A DNA stretch of 25,212 nt from Clostridium sp. CAG:411. Its GTDB lineage: Bacteria; Bacillota; Clostridia; Lachnospirales; Lachnospiraceae. Where the stretch lies: NCBI GenBank assembly GCA_000437275.1, contig FR899729.1:1-25212 (forward strand), given 5' to 3'. The notes below the pieces were generated by a model. The model saw nothing but the letters and a program-made list of their open reading frames with translations, searched no databases and was not told the DNA's origin. Numbering within the stretch: the first letter of the stretch is position 1; each line of letters starts with the position of its first letter. This document shows, in pieces, positions 1 through 7,798 of the stretch. Position numbers and translations under genes: made by a program.

Positions 1-9
1 TTGTCTTGA

Positions 10-489
10 CAACTGAGCCATTATAAAGATACTTGGGAGCAACAAACTGCAGATTTGAAACTTCCTGCATATACTACTGATTATACAGACAAATGCTTTA
101 CGCCAACTAGCGCACAGAAAGGTACCAACGGAAGTTGGGGAAAATCAACGGTATTGAAAGAAAGAAACAGCATAGTGCCATCAGTTGTTGCAGCAAAGAC
201 TACCATTTCTGTAGATGATACGGTAAGCTTTATTATGAAATCAGTATATGAAAATGGTAATTATAAAAACTCTCGCAGTTTACATTTTACTTATGAAGAT
301 GGAACAACAGAAACCCTTTATTCTTCGGAGGTAAATGGTTATACAGATATTTTTACCAAAACGGGAACCTATACATATACAACCGATTGGAAACCTAAAA
401 AGACAGGGAAGGTAATAGTTACCTATGAGGTAAGTATGTATGAGGATCATGGTGAAGAGTCACAGCCGATTATACTTATGGTGAAATAA
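10..489 (+). pseudogene. 3' end of a probable secreted protein (Ig-like tail), start missing
   Basis: The frame is open from base 10 to a TAA at 487-489 and encodes about 150 residues. The first possible start is a TTG at 55 with no well-placed ribosome site (GGGAG lies 15 bases upstream), and no signal peptide is present. All three plus frames carry a stop within the first 26 bases, so any larger upstream gene must be broken right at the window edge. The product is rich in Thr, Tyr and Lys. Its last 60 residues (GTYTYTTDW, then KPKKTGKVIVTYEV) look like one beta-sandwich repeat of the kind that ends the secreted proteins elsewhere in this window. I therefore read it as the C-terminal remnant of a surface protein, without recognising the family. 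It could instead be a short intact gene. Confidence 0.4.
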
Positions 490-546
490 AAGCGTATGTG
501 TCAATTATATTTGAATATAAGTTTAAACAAAAAATGATTGAAAGTA

Positions 547-605
547 ATTAAAAACACCTCTCCTGACAGCAGATTAATATGCTAGTCAGGAGAGGTGTTT
601 TTAAT
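547..605. terminator. Bidirectional rho-independent terminator
   Basis: A perfect 21-base inverted repeat (547-567 and 585-605) contains CACCTCTCCTGAC and its complement. The arms end in A/T runs, so both strands get a GC stem followed by a T tract. Four further pairs (AGCA with TGCT) extend the stem into the loop. It lies between the convergent 10-489 fragment and the subtilase gene and can serve both. Confidence 0.9.
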
Positions 606-627
606 TTTCACATGCTATGTAACAGTC

Positions 628-3123
628 TTATTTCTTCACCTTCTGTGTAATTGATTTTGTTGCTTTGTTTCCATAAGCATCTTTTGCTACTACAGTTAGT
701 TTATAAGTACCAGTATTTTTTACTTTGTAGTTTACGGAACTGCTTGTGGTAGTCTTTTTGGCAAGTCGTTTTCCATTGCGATAAATAGAATAAGTATAGT
801 AAATTGGTGCAACACCAGCGTTTACTTTAGCTGTAAACTTTACAGTGCGTCCTTTTTTCATTACTTTATTCTTTGTTAGTTTTGTTATTTTTAATGGATT
901 GACTTTGCAGGTTGTATAATTGTGTGTAGTATTGCCGTCCTTATCGGTAACATATACAAGAATTAAACAAGTACCTGATTTAGTAGGTGTCCAGTTTACA
1001 CTTCCCGTTTTGCTGCTTTTGGTAGTCACATTACTACTTTGACTAAAGTAAACATCATAGGTGTAATCACCAGTGCCGCCACTTGCATTTATAATAACGG
1101 AATATTTTTTACCAATATTAATGTTTGAACTTGTGATGCCAATACGGTCAATTTTAATTGGTGAAACAGTAGCAGTTGGGGTTGGTGTCGCTACTACTGG
1201 AGTGTTGGTGACTGCTGGAGCTTTTGTTGCAGGCGGATTGCTTGTACTAGGCACTGCAGTTGTTTTTGGTGGCATCGTAGTCGAAACGGTAGCAGTTGGA
1301 CGTACTGGGCGAACACTTGTAACTGGTGTTTTGGTTGGTGAAACAGTAGCTGTAACACTAGGTCCCGAAGACGTTTTTGGAGTATTGGTTGGTCTTACGG
1401 TGGAAGTTGGTGCAACTGTTGTGTTAGTGGTAGGAACAGGTGTGGAAGCTGTAATAGTACCATTTTCTAAAAGTTCTACAGCACCTAATGCATTTAACAT
1501 TCCATCGGAGGAAACTTTTCCCTCTAACGTATCCATTTTAGATACAGAATTTAAAATTGCATTTTTAATATCTAAGATAGAATAATTCTCATATTTAGAG
1601 TAGAGCATAGCTGCTACACCAGCTACCATTGGAGCTGCCATAGAGGTACCAGTCATTGTTTCATAACCTGATTTTGCTGTACTGTTAAAGGAACTGCTGG
1701 TATCACCATCATTTTCTGTACTTGTACTGTAAATATTTGAACCTGGTGCGGCAAGTTGTACGGTTTTAGCACCATAGTTAGATGAATAATGTAGAGTTCC
1801 ATCACACTGTATATTTGCAACAGATAACACATTATCATAATCATAGCAAGCTGGATAGGTAGGAGTAGAGTCATTATCGACACCATTATAATTGCTGTCA
1901 CCATTACCAGCGGCAATTGTAAATAAAACATTAGGGTTGTTGGCAATGATATTGCGTAGGGTTGTATCATCATCATCGCCGCCAAGACTTAGATTGATAA
2001 TGGTAGCACCGTTATCAATAGCGTATTGAATCCCCTTTACAACACTTTCCGTTGTACCATATCCCATAGTACCGCCAAGTGCTTTTACTGTCATAATTTG
2101 TACGTTAGCATCTGAAGCAATTCCTACAACACCTGTATCGTTGTTAAGTGCTGCGATGGTACCTGCACCGTGTGTTCCGTGTGAATCTTCTGTTGCACTG
2201 TTTGCATTGTAGCAAGTGTTATTTCCATCTGAAGATGTGTTAGAAGAACCGGGACGTGCTTTGGTGCTATCATAATCGGAACCCCACCAGCTAAAAGAGC
2301 CACTGCCATAGAAATTCCATCCATATACATCATCTATGTAGCCATTTCCATCATCATCAATACCATTTCCGGGAATCTCACCTTCATTTACCCACATATG
2401 ATCTTTCAGGTCCTCGTGGTCATACATGACACCAGTATCCACAATTGCAACAATGGTTTTTCTGTTTCCTGTGCTTTTGCATGCAGCCATTGCTTCAGGA
2501 TATTGAATATCTACACCTGCTTTTGCCTGTACACTAATTGTATTAGAGGTAGAAGCTGCCTGAGATTTTATGGAATAAGAAGAAAAAGGCCATGTCCAGT
2601 CGTTTCCATTATTTTGGTTTCGATAGTCTTCCTCTTCATAAGCTAATGTTCCGTCGTTATACAATCCCCATTGCTTTGAAAAACCAGGGTTATTTTGCAA
2701 AGAATTGATTACAGAAAGTGTATCATTGCTTTCTGCGGTTGCATAGTATACATAGTTTGGTTGGACATAATCTACTCTACTATCTGTACTTAAAGCTTCA
2801 ACCGCATCTTCTAATGCATCTTTTGAGTCTAGACGGAGAATAACAGAATTGTCAGTCAAAGTATCTACACTGGCATCTTGTTCCTGCTGTTTTGTTAAAG
2901 AAGCAATACTTAAAGTCTTTTTTTTTGTCGCATTGGAATCTTTTTTGTAGACAACAATTACTTCATTAGAATCATATTTAGAAATATCCGTTACTGATTC
3001 GTCAGATGATTGTTTTTGTGCAGCGAGGGCCTTGTCTGTTGTAAGCGGAGAAGCTACAACAGAAGATAAAACTGAGGTTACGAGTAGAGTTGTTGTTAGA
3101 ATCGTACTAATTACTTTTTTCAT
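628..3123 (-). CDS. Secreted subtilisin-like serine protease (S8) with Thr/Pro stalk and Ig-like C-terminal repeats
   Basis: An 831-residue extracellular protease of the subtilase family. The start is placed at the ATG ending at 3123 because it begins a classic signal peptide (MKKVISTILTTT, hydrophobic core to about residue 25); the open frame extends 21 residues further without signal-like sequence. Residues 45-130 resemble an inhibitor-type propeptide. The catalytic triad is complete: Asp229 (VAIVDTG), His315 (SHGTHG), Ser494 (GTSMAAP), with oxyanion-hole Asn407 (AAGNGD). A NGIDDDGNGYIDD insert follows the Asp motif, as in many clostridial subtilases. Residues 555-659 are a Thr/Pro/Val-rich linker. 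The last 170 residues form two beta-repeat units ending in a Lys-rich GTYKLTVVAKDAYGN segment, probably for wall retention; there is no LPXTG. No good Shine-Dalgarno precedes the chosen start. Substrate unknown. Confidence 0.93.
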   Translation of the reverse strand: MKKVISTILTTTLLVTSVLSSVVASPLTTDKALAAQKQSSDESVTDISKYDSNEVIVVYKKDSNATKKKTLSIASLTKQQEQDASVDTLTDNSVILRLDSKDALEDAVEALSTDSRVDYVQPNYVYYATAESNDTLSVINSLQNNPGFSKQWGLYNDGTLAYEEEDYRNQNNGNDWTWPFSSYSIKSQAASTSNTISVQAKAGVDIQYPEAMAACKSTGNRKTIVAIVDTGVMYDHEDLKDHMWVNEGEIPGNGIDDDGNGYIDDVYGWNFYGSGSFSWWGSDYDSTKARPGSSNTSSDGNNTCYNANSATEDSHGTHGAGTIAALNNDTGVVGIASDANVQIMTVKALGGTMGYGTTESVVKGIQYAIDNGATIINLSLGGDDDDTTLRNIIANNPNVLFTIAAGNGDSNYNGVDNDSTPTYPACYDYDNVLSVANIQCDGTLHYSSNYGAKTVQLAAPGSNIYSTSTENDGDTSSSFNSTAKSGYETMTGTSMAAPMVAGVAAMLYSKYENYSILDIKNAILNSVSKMDTLEGKVSSDGMLNALGAVELLENGTITASTPVPTTNTTVAPTSTVRPTNTPKTSSGPSVTATVSPTKTPVTSVRPVRPTATVSTTMPPKTTAVPSTSNPPATKAPAVTNTPVVATPTPTATVSPIKIDRIGITSSNINIGKKYSVIINASGGTGDYTYDVYFSQSSNVTTKSSKTGSVNWTPTKSGTCLILVYVTDKDGNTTHNYTTCKVNPLKITKLTKNKVMKKGRTVKFTAKVNAGVAPIYYTYSIYRNGKRLAKKTTTSSSVNYKVKNTGTYKLTVVAKDAYGNKATKSITQKVKK

Positions 3124-3135
3124 AATGGTATCCAA

Positions 3136-3154
3136 GGAAATGTATTGCATTTCC
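3136..3154 (-). other. Small hairpin just upstream of the subtilase start
   Basis: On the minus strand GGAAATG, loop CAATA, CATTTCC forms a perfect 7-bp hairpin ending 12 bases before the chosen ATG. It contains the only AGGA-like sequence in the leader. A 24-codon frame (ATG at 3197-3195) ends in a TGA overlapping the subtilase ATG, so translational coupling is conceivable, but that frame has no ribosome site of its own. Confidence 0.3.
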
Positions 3155-3231
3155 TGCCACATATAGCGATTGAAGAGTGGTGGCATCCTTTCATTTTTAT
3201 TTTCAATCGTTAGTTTTGTGTAATCTCAAGA

Positions 3232-3291
3232 TAACAGTTGCTATCCTTGAAAATAGCTGTAACAGTTTGCATATAATCTAAAACTGTTACA
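3232..3291. promoter_or_regulatory. Inverted repeats (TAACAGTT half-sites) between subtilase and bofA
   Basis: A perfect 11-base inverted repeat, TGTAACAGTTT (3258-3268) and AAACTGTTACA (3281-3291), has a 12-base spacer that contains a plus-strand TATAAT (3272-3277). A third copy, TAACAGTT, lies at 3232-3239, and a shorter GCTAT/ATAGC dyad lies between. Three copies of one half-site near candidate -10 boxes suggest a protein-binding operator. The same DNA could form a hairpin in the subtilase leader RNA. The regulator is not known. Confidence 0.4.
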
Positions 3292-3308
3292 AAATACACA
3301 CCACGCCT

Positions 3309-3314
3309 ATTATA
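3309..3314 (-). promoter_or_regulatory. Candidate -10 box for the subtilase gene
   Basis: The minus strand reads TATAAT here, 186 bases before the chosen start and just upstream of the TAACAGTT repeats. No convincing -35 box sits 16-18 bases further upstream, so the promoter would need an activator or another sigma factor. The rest of the 3187-3556 gap is AT-rich, without a gene. Confidence 0.25.
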
Positions 3315-3442
3315 GTCTGAATGATATTACTATTTCGCCTTATTTTTGTAACAAGTAGGAAATTATAATGTAATATTCATATTTATTTTAGAATTATTTG
3401 GGAAAAAAGGCAATAGTAATTCTGTACAAGAATAAAGAAGTG

Positions 3443-3471
3443 GAATAGTATAATCTGTCAAAACATATAGT
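3443..3471 (+). promoter_or_regulatory. Candidate sporulation sigma-E-type promoter for bofA
   Basis: GAATAGT (3443-3449), a 14-base spacer, then CATATAGT (3464-3471) fits the Bacillus sigma-E pattern (about KMATATT, 14-15, CATACAHT) at 6 of 7 and 6 of 8 positions. bofA is a sigma-E-regulon gene in Bacillus, which agrees with this reading. An overlapping TATAAT (3449-3454) without a -35 box is the alternative. Confidence 0.35.
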
Positions 3472-3556
3472 AACAATAAGGGATCAAAAAGTTTTGAACC
3501 GAAATTGCAGAATAAAAAGGGTAATGTAATTACAAAAATAAGGAGAGAAAGGGATT

Positions 3557-3826
3557 ATGCTGGAAGTAGGTAGTGTATGTATTCTGGGAGTTACTGGGTT
3601 GGTAGGTCTTATTTTATTTGCTAGAAAATTAGAAATCGTATTCGGTTTTCTGGCGAGGGCGTGTGTAGGGACCGTGTTGATTTATGGTGTAAATCTTTTG
3701 TTAGAACAGTGGGGATACGATACAGTGGTTGGCTTAAATCTATTTACGATTGCCTGTTCCTCAATTTTGGGGGTGCCAGGCGTTGTTTTGTTGTACGCGT
3801 GTGGAGGTATTATGCTTTGGTTATAA
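3557..3826 (+). CDS. bofA: BofA family membrane protein (pro-sigma-K processing inhibitor)
   Basis: An 89-residue, almost wholly hydrophobic protein with two or three membrane segments (about 5-22, 28-50 and 62-88). The C-terminal signature VGLNLFTIACSSILGVPGVV matches BofA, which in Bacillus sits in the outer forespore membrane with SpoIVFA and holds the SpoIVFB protease inactive until pro-sigma-K should be cut. The ATG has a good ribosome site (AGGAGAG, nine bases away). It stands alone, with a long gap on each side. The partners are not in this window, and clostridial BofA may have a somewhat different role. Its presence implies sporulation genes in this organism. Confidence 0.85.
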   Translation: MLEVGSVCILGVTGLVGLILFARKLEIVFGFLARACVGTVLIYGVNLLLEQWGYDTVVGLNLFTIACSSILGVPGVVLLYACGGIMLWL

Positions 3827-3918
3827 AAAATAAAAGCATATGGTAAAAAATAGTTCATTTGGATTGTGTTTATTTGTATGGTATAGTTTGCTATTGGGCA
3901 GCAGGTTGTGGATAAGGG

Positions 3919-3974
3919 CCTTTTCCTGTTTTATAAAAAGTTTATACTTTTTGTGTCACAGGATTTTGAAGGTT
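3919..3974 (+). other. Imperfect hairpin downstream of bofA
   Basis: AAAAAGT (3935-3941), loop TTAT and ACTTTTT (3946-3952) form an inner stem; CCTGT (3925-3929) pairs with ACAGG (3958-3962) outside it, and CCTT with AAGG further out. It lacks a clean T tract, so it is at best a weak terminator for bofA. The remainder of 3827-4050 shows nothing recognisable. Confidence 0.25.
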
Positions 3975-4050
3975 TGTAATTTCAACTAAAAGGTAGGAAG
4001 TGCGGTAAAAATAAGAAAATAAACAATTTATTAAATCGAATTTATGGGGG

Positions 4051-4079
4051 TTGACCGCAACTATTTTTTGAAGTAAACT
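4051..4079 (+). promoter_or_regulatory. Probable sigma-A promoter of the Tad operon
   Basis: TTGACC (4051-4056), a 17-base spacer and TAAACT (4074-4079) form a reasonable vegetative promoter about 175 bases before the first Tad gene. The leader begins with a hairpin (GGCATGT 4082-4088, ACATGTC 4095-4101) and is about 150 bases long, enough for regulation, but I recognise no known riboswitch in it. Confidence 0.5.
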
Positions 4080-4253
4080 AGGGCATGTTTTCGGACATGT
4101 CTTTGATGCGATGTCGTATGTTACATGCTATGCATTGCTAGAAGTGGCAGGGTGTGAAGGCAGGTCATGTGTTACAATCTAAATCTGTTACTAATACTTG
4201 CATGGTGAAATGTATTTGGGAAATAGGTAAATGAATTTTTGGGAGGTGAGAAG

Positions 4254-4769
4254 ATTGGAGTTGAGTGGATTGTAGGTTTGCTATTAGGTATAGCTATGTT
4301 TTATGATTGGAAATACTATCGAATTCCGAATTGGATTATTATTTTCGGTCTAGTGGTAGGGCTTTTTAATCAGATAAATTTACATGGCTGGAGAGGATGG
4401 ATGATTTATTTTTCTAGTGTGATATTAACTGGAATTGTGTTGTTTCCTCTTTTTTATCTTCGGATGTTTGGAGCAGGAGATATAAAATTATTTATTATGA
4501 TAGGCGGAATACATGGATGGCATTTCGTTATAAAATATTTCGTGATTGCCCTGATCGTAGGTGCAATTTATTCTGTATGTAAGATGTGTAAGCATCAAAA
4601 TCTTTTTTCTCGTTTGCGGTATCTCGCAAGTTATCTCTATATATTAATGGCTGGAAGAGTGATTCAGACATATGAAATTGACAGAAAAAAGGAAGATACG
4701 ATTATACCGTTTGCAGTTCCTATGGGACTTGCTTATGGCATAGATATTTTAATGATAAAGTATTGGTAA
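4254..4769 (+). CDS. Prepilin peptidase, A24 family (TadV/CpaA type)
   Basis: A membrane aspartic protease that would cut the leader from the Flp pilin and pseudopilins encoded downstream. Both catalytic aspartates are present: Asp18 in FYDWKYYRIPNW and Asp76 in the GAGDIK motif. Four or five hydrophobic segments follow one another, and the length (about 171 residues) fits the short, methylase-free Tad type. The start is uncertain. An excellent ribosome site (GGGAGGTGAG, 4241-4250) points at an ATT codon at 4254, while the only conventional in-frame start nearby, TTG at 4239, lies upstream of that site; the next TTG (4278) would cut into the first membrane helix. First gene of the Tad operon, 14 bases before tadZ. 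Confidence 0.9.
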   Translation: MGVEWIVGLLLGIAMFYDWKYYRIPNWIIIFGLVVGLFNQINLHGWRGWMIYFSSVILTGIVLFPLFYLRMFGAGDIKLFIMIGGIHGWHFVIKYFVIALIVGAIYSVCKMCKHQNLFSRLRYLASYLYILMAGRVIQTYEIDRKKEDTIIPFAVPMGLAYGIDILMIKYW

Positions 4770-4783
4770 GGTAGGATGAAAAA

Positions 4784-5785
4784 ATGTCAGAAAAAATACT
4801 AGCAATTTTAGAACCAGAGAAAGAATATGCCAATTTATTTTTGAGTTTTTTAGAAGAAAAGCAGGAACTTCCCTATAAAATTCGGGTTTTTACAAAGGAA
4901 CAGGCATTACAGGAATTTTTGAAGGAAGCTACAGTGGACGTATTATTAGCGGCAGAACGGAGCAATTATAAGGCACTGGAAGGCATGGTTTCAAGAATTA
5001 TTATCTTAGTGGAAAATAAGAAAAAAGCAGAAGACTGTGATAAAAGGCATATTTACAAGTTTCAGTCAGCAGAGCGTATTTTACAGGAAGTATGTAAAAT
5101 CTGCATACAAAATAAAGAAGGACAGGTCTGCGACTATGTAGCCCATAAGGGAAGAGGAGCAAGACAATATGGTGTGTTTTCGCCTTACGGAGGGATTGGA
5201 AAGACAACGGTATCCTTAGTGTTGGGACATTTATTGGGTAGAGGAAAAAAAGTACTGATTGTTAATTTAGAAGCGTTTTCAAAGCGGTATCACTGGTTAC
5301 CTTCAAATTGTGAAGCGGGAATGTCTCAGTTATTTTATTATGTGTTGCAGGGATATTCGGAGTTAGAGATCAAATTGGCATCTATGGTTGTGTCAGTAGG
5401 AAATGCTTCCTATCTTTGTGGAGTGACGCACTATTTGGATTTGCAGGCAATTGAAATGGAACAAATGGATAAAATATTGACGGCGTTGGAGCAATATTCG
5501 GATTATGACGTAATTATATATGATATGTCATTTGTAAGTGAGGGCATATGGAGTGTATGTAAAAGATGTGATGTTATTCTAGAGCCTGTTTTGCAAGAAA
5601 ATTATGAAAATACGCCAGAATGGGCAAACTGCATGTCTGAAAAGGAGTGGAAGCATATAGAGGAAAAAAGAAGAACCATTGTAATGCCTGAAATACAGGA
5701 GAGATATACCAGTGTTGAATATATCAGTCAGGGAGTTTTGGGAGCGGCTGTAAGCGAATTGATTCAGAGGGAAGGATTAGGATGA
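4784..5785 (+). CDS. tadZ: TadZ/CpaE-like ATPase of the Tad pilus
   Basis: A 333-residue cytoplasmic protein of the ParA/MinD superfamily that in Tad systems places the pilus machine in the cell. Residues 1-110 form a receiver-like alpha/beta domain without clear phospho-acceptor chemistry. Residues 128-330 are the ATPase, with P-loop SPYGGIGKTT (133-142). Tyr replaces the first Lys of the usual KGGxGKT, as in several Firmicute TadZ proteins, so ATPase activity may be weak. DVIIYDMSF is the Walker-B-like strand. The ATG follows GGTAGGATG. The stop overlaps the tadA start (ATGA), implying translational coupling. The call relies on both the P-loop type and the neighbours. Confidence 0.85.
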   Translation: MSEKILAILEPEKEYANLFLSFLEEKQELPYKIRVFTKEQALQEFLKEATVDVLLAAERSNYKALEGMVSRIIILVENKKKAEDCDKRHIYKFQSAERILQEVCKICIQNKEGQVCDYVAHKGRGARQYGVFSPYGGIGKTTVSLVLGHLLGRGKKVLIVNLEAFSKRYHWLPSNCEAGMSQLFYYVLQGYSELEIKLASMVVSVGNASYLCGVTHYLDLQAIEMEQMDKILTALEQYSDYDVIIYDMSFVSEGIWSVCKRCDVILEPVLQENYENTPEWANCMSEKEWKHIEEKRRTIVMPEIQERYTSVEYISQGVLGAAVSELIQREGLG

Positions 5786-7001
5786 GAGAACTAAAGGAGC
5801 AAATCCGTGAATGTGTGGTAAAACAAACCAATTTGGTAAAGGATATTTCGGATGAAGAGATAAAGCAGTTGATTGATGGAGAGATTTTTAAGAGAGAGGA
5901 ATGTAGGGGCATTGCAGTCTGGGATAAGATACAGTTGCACCGTGATATTTTTAACAGTCTTAGAGGTCTGGATGTATTACAGGATTTGGTGGAAGATTCC
6001 AGTATTACGGAGATTATGATAAATGGAGTGGAAGATATTTTTATTGAGCAGGCGGGAAAAATACACCGCTTGGACAAGCAGTTTTCCAGCAAAGAAAAAC
6101 TGGAGGATGTAGTACAACAGATTGTATCGAAAGCAAATCGTATTGTCAATGAAGCGTCACCCATTGTGGACACTCGATTGGAAGATGGTTCTCGTGTAAA
6201 TATTGTATTGCCGCCAGTGGCATTAAATAATGGACCAATCGTTACCATAAGAAAATTTCCGGAAAAGGCGATAGACATGGGGCAGTTAATTGCGATGAAC
6301 TCCATTACGGAAGAAGCTGCCCGATTTATGGAGCAGCTTGTCAAAGCAGGAATGAATATATTTATCAGTGGCGGAACCGGTTCGGGAAAAACTACATTTC
6401 TAAATATCTTATCAAATGCAATTCCAAAGGATGAGCGAATTATTACGATTGAAGATTCTGCGGAGTTGCAAATCAGGAAATCCCCAATTTAGTAAAGCTG
6501 GAAACGAGAAATGCAAATGTGGAAGGAAAAAATGCGATTACTATTCGAGAATTGATTAAATGTGCATTAAGAATGAGGCCTGATAGAATCATTGTAGGAG
6601 AGGTGCGTGATGCAGCAGCCATTGATATGTTGACGGCATTGAATACTGGGCATGATGGCTCTCTTAGTACTGGACATGCAAATTCTCCAGAGGATATGTT
6701 ATCCAGATTAGAAACGTTGGTTCTTATGGGGATGGATATTCCCTTAGAGGCGGTAAGAAGGCAGATTGCTTCAGCGATTGAAATTATCGTGCATTTAGGA
6801 AGGCTGCGGGATAAAAGCCGTCGAGTGTTACAGATTGTAGAGGTTTTGCAAGTGGAAAATAGAACTATTGTAACACAGCCACTTTTTGAATTTGTAGAGG
6901 AAGGTGAGGATGCAAGAGGGCGGGTATTGGGAACATTACAGCCTACAAAGTATTGTTTGCAGCAGACGGAAAAATTGCAAAGAGCAGGGATAACTTTGTA
7001 G
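5782..7001 (+). pseudogene. tadA: TadA/CpaF pilus-assembly ATPase, split by a one-base frameshift
   Basis: The secretion ATPase that drives Tad pilus assembly. The upstream part (5782-6492, 236 residues) has the N-terminal domain, a LVEDSSITEIMING segment and the Walker A loop SGGTGSGKTT, then runs into a TAG after DSAELQ. The downstream part (in frame from about 6471 to 7001) continues with NQEIPNLVKLETRNANVEGK, the RMRPDRIIVGEVRD Walker B region and the GHDGSLSTGHANS motif. Adding one A to the AAA run at 6470-6472 restores an uninterrupted protein of about 406 residues, the normal family length. It is therefore either a real inactivating deletion or a homopolymer sequencing error. Without repair, Walker A and Walker B lie on separate polypeptides. 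It overlaps tadZ by ATGA; 45 bases separate it from tadB. Confidence 0.9.
6469..6474 (+). other. Frameshift site in tadA (missing A in an A run)
   Basis: The run CAAATC should read CAAAATC for the expected AELQ-NQEIPN reading of CpaF-type ATPases. The frame changes here from that of 5782 to that of 6519. Everything before and after matches the family, so this is the only lesion seen. Confidence 0.8.
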
Positions 7002-7046
7002 ATCAGTAGGTTTGCTATAGAGACAGATTAGGTAGGAGAGAAGCGT

Positions 7047-7790
7047 ATGACAATAAATTATGGAGAATATCAGGCAAAAGGAGCAGAAAAAAGAAAATTT
7101 TTATGTAGAGGTTTTCTTTTGACCAGTGCAATTGCGTGGCTTTTTTATAGAAGTTTTTTTGCGGTACTTTTATTTGCACCAGGTGCATGTATTCTTTTAA
7201 AGTGGCAGGAAAGAAACAAAATAAAAAAGCGTAAGTGGGAGTTAAATCAACAATTTAAGCAGGGAATTTTAAGTCTTTCAGCAGCATTAAATGCGGGATA
7301 TTCGATTGAAAATGCCTTTAAGGAGGCAGTGAGAGATCTGCTGCTTATGTATGAGGAAGATGCAGATATTATTCGGGAGTTTTCATGGATTAGTAGTCAA
7401 ATATCGATGAATCGACCAGTGGAAGAGGCACTATCTGATTTGGCAGTTCGCACAGAAATTGAGGATATTGAGAACTTCGCAGAGATTTTTCAGACAGCAA
7501 AACGTACAGGTGGAGATATTATGAAAATCATCAGGCAAACAGGGAAAAATATTGAAGAACGCTTCGAAATCATGCGTGAAATGGAGACCATGATAGCACA
7601 GAAAAAGCTAGAGGCAAATATTATGTCTGTGGTTCCGTTGGGGATCATTGTATATATGTGGATTGCATCGCCTGGATTTTTAGATATATTATATGGAAAT
7701 TTGTTTGGTTGCATTTTTATGACAGTAATGTTGCTGATTTATGCGGGAGCATATTGTTTGATGAAGAAAATTACAAACATTCACTTATAA
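7047..7790 (+). CDS. tadB: TadB-like inner-membrane platform protein (type II secretion F domain)
   Basis: A 247-residue membrane protein that, with the TadC-like protein, forms the platform on which TadA acts. Two hydrophobic segments near the N terminus (22-52) are followed by a cytoplasmic helical T2SF domain (about 70-190), with the typical LSLSAALNAGYSIENAF and AKRTGGDIMKIIRQT stretches, then two C-terminal membrane helices (191-211 and 218-240). The ATG has a good ribosome site (AGGAGAG at 7034-7040). Only eight bases separate it from the next gene, whose ribosome site starts just after this stop. Confidence 0.9.
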   Translation: MTINYGEYQAKGAEKRKFLCRGFLLTSAIAWLFYRSFFAVLLFAPGACILLKWQERNKIKKRKWELNQQFKQGILSLSAALNAGYSIENAFKEAVRDLLLMYEEDADIIREFSWISSQISMNRPVEEALSDLAVRTEIEDIENFAEIFQTAKRTGGDIMKIIRQTGKNIEERFEIMREMETMIAQKKLEANIMSVVPLGIIVYMWIASPGFLDILYGNLFGCIFMTVMLLIYAGAYCLMKKITNIHL

Positions 7791-7798
7791 GATAGGAG

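Noticed and set aside
6..33. TTGACA-16-GATACT promoter at the window start
   Set aside because: The boxes are good, but no convincing gene start follows; it lies inside what looks like the remnant of a coding region, so it is probably chance.
1073..1585. 170-residue plus-strand frame rich in Val and Gly
   Set aside because: It is the antisense of the Thr/Pro linker of the subtilase; low-complexity linkers leave long open antisense frames. The same applies to 19571-19807 and 20987-21220.
4080..4240. Possible cyclic-di-GMP riboswitch in the Tad operon leader
   Set aside because: Such riboswitches often control pilus genes, but I could not find the conserved GEMM core or its tetraloop receptor, only a simple hairpin.
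5724..6344. 206-residue minus-strand frame
   Set aside because: It is fully antisense to the conserved tadA coding sequence, with no ribosome site and a Ser/Cys-rich composition typical of shadows.
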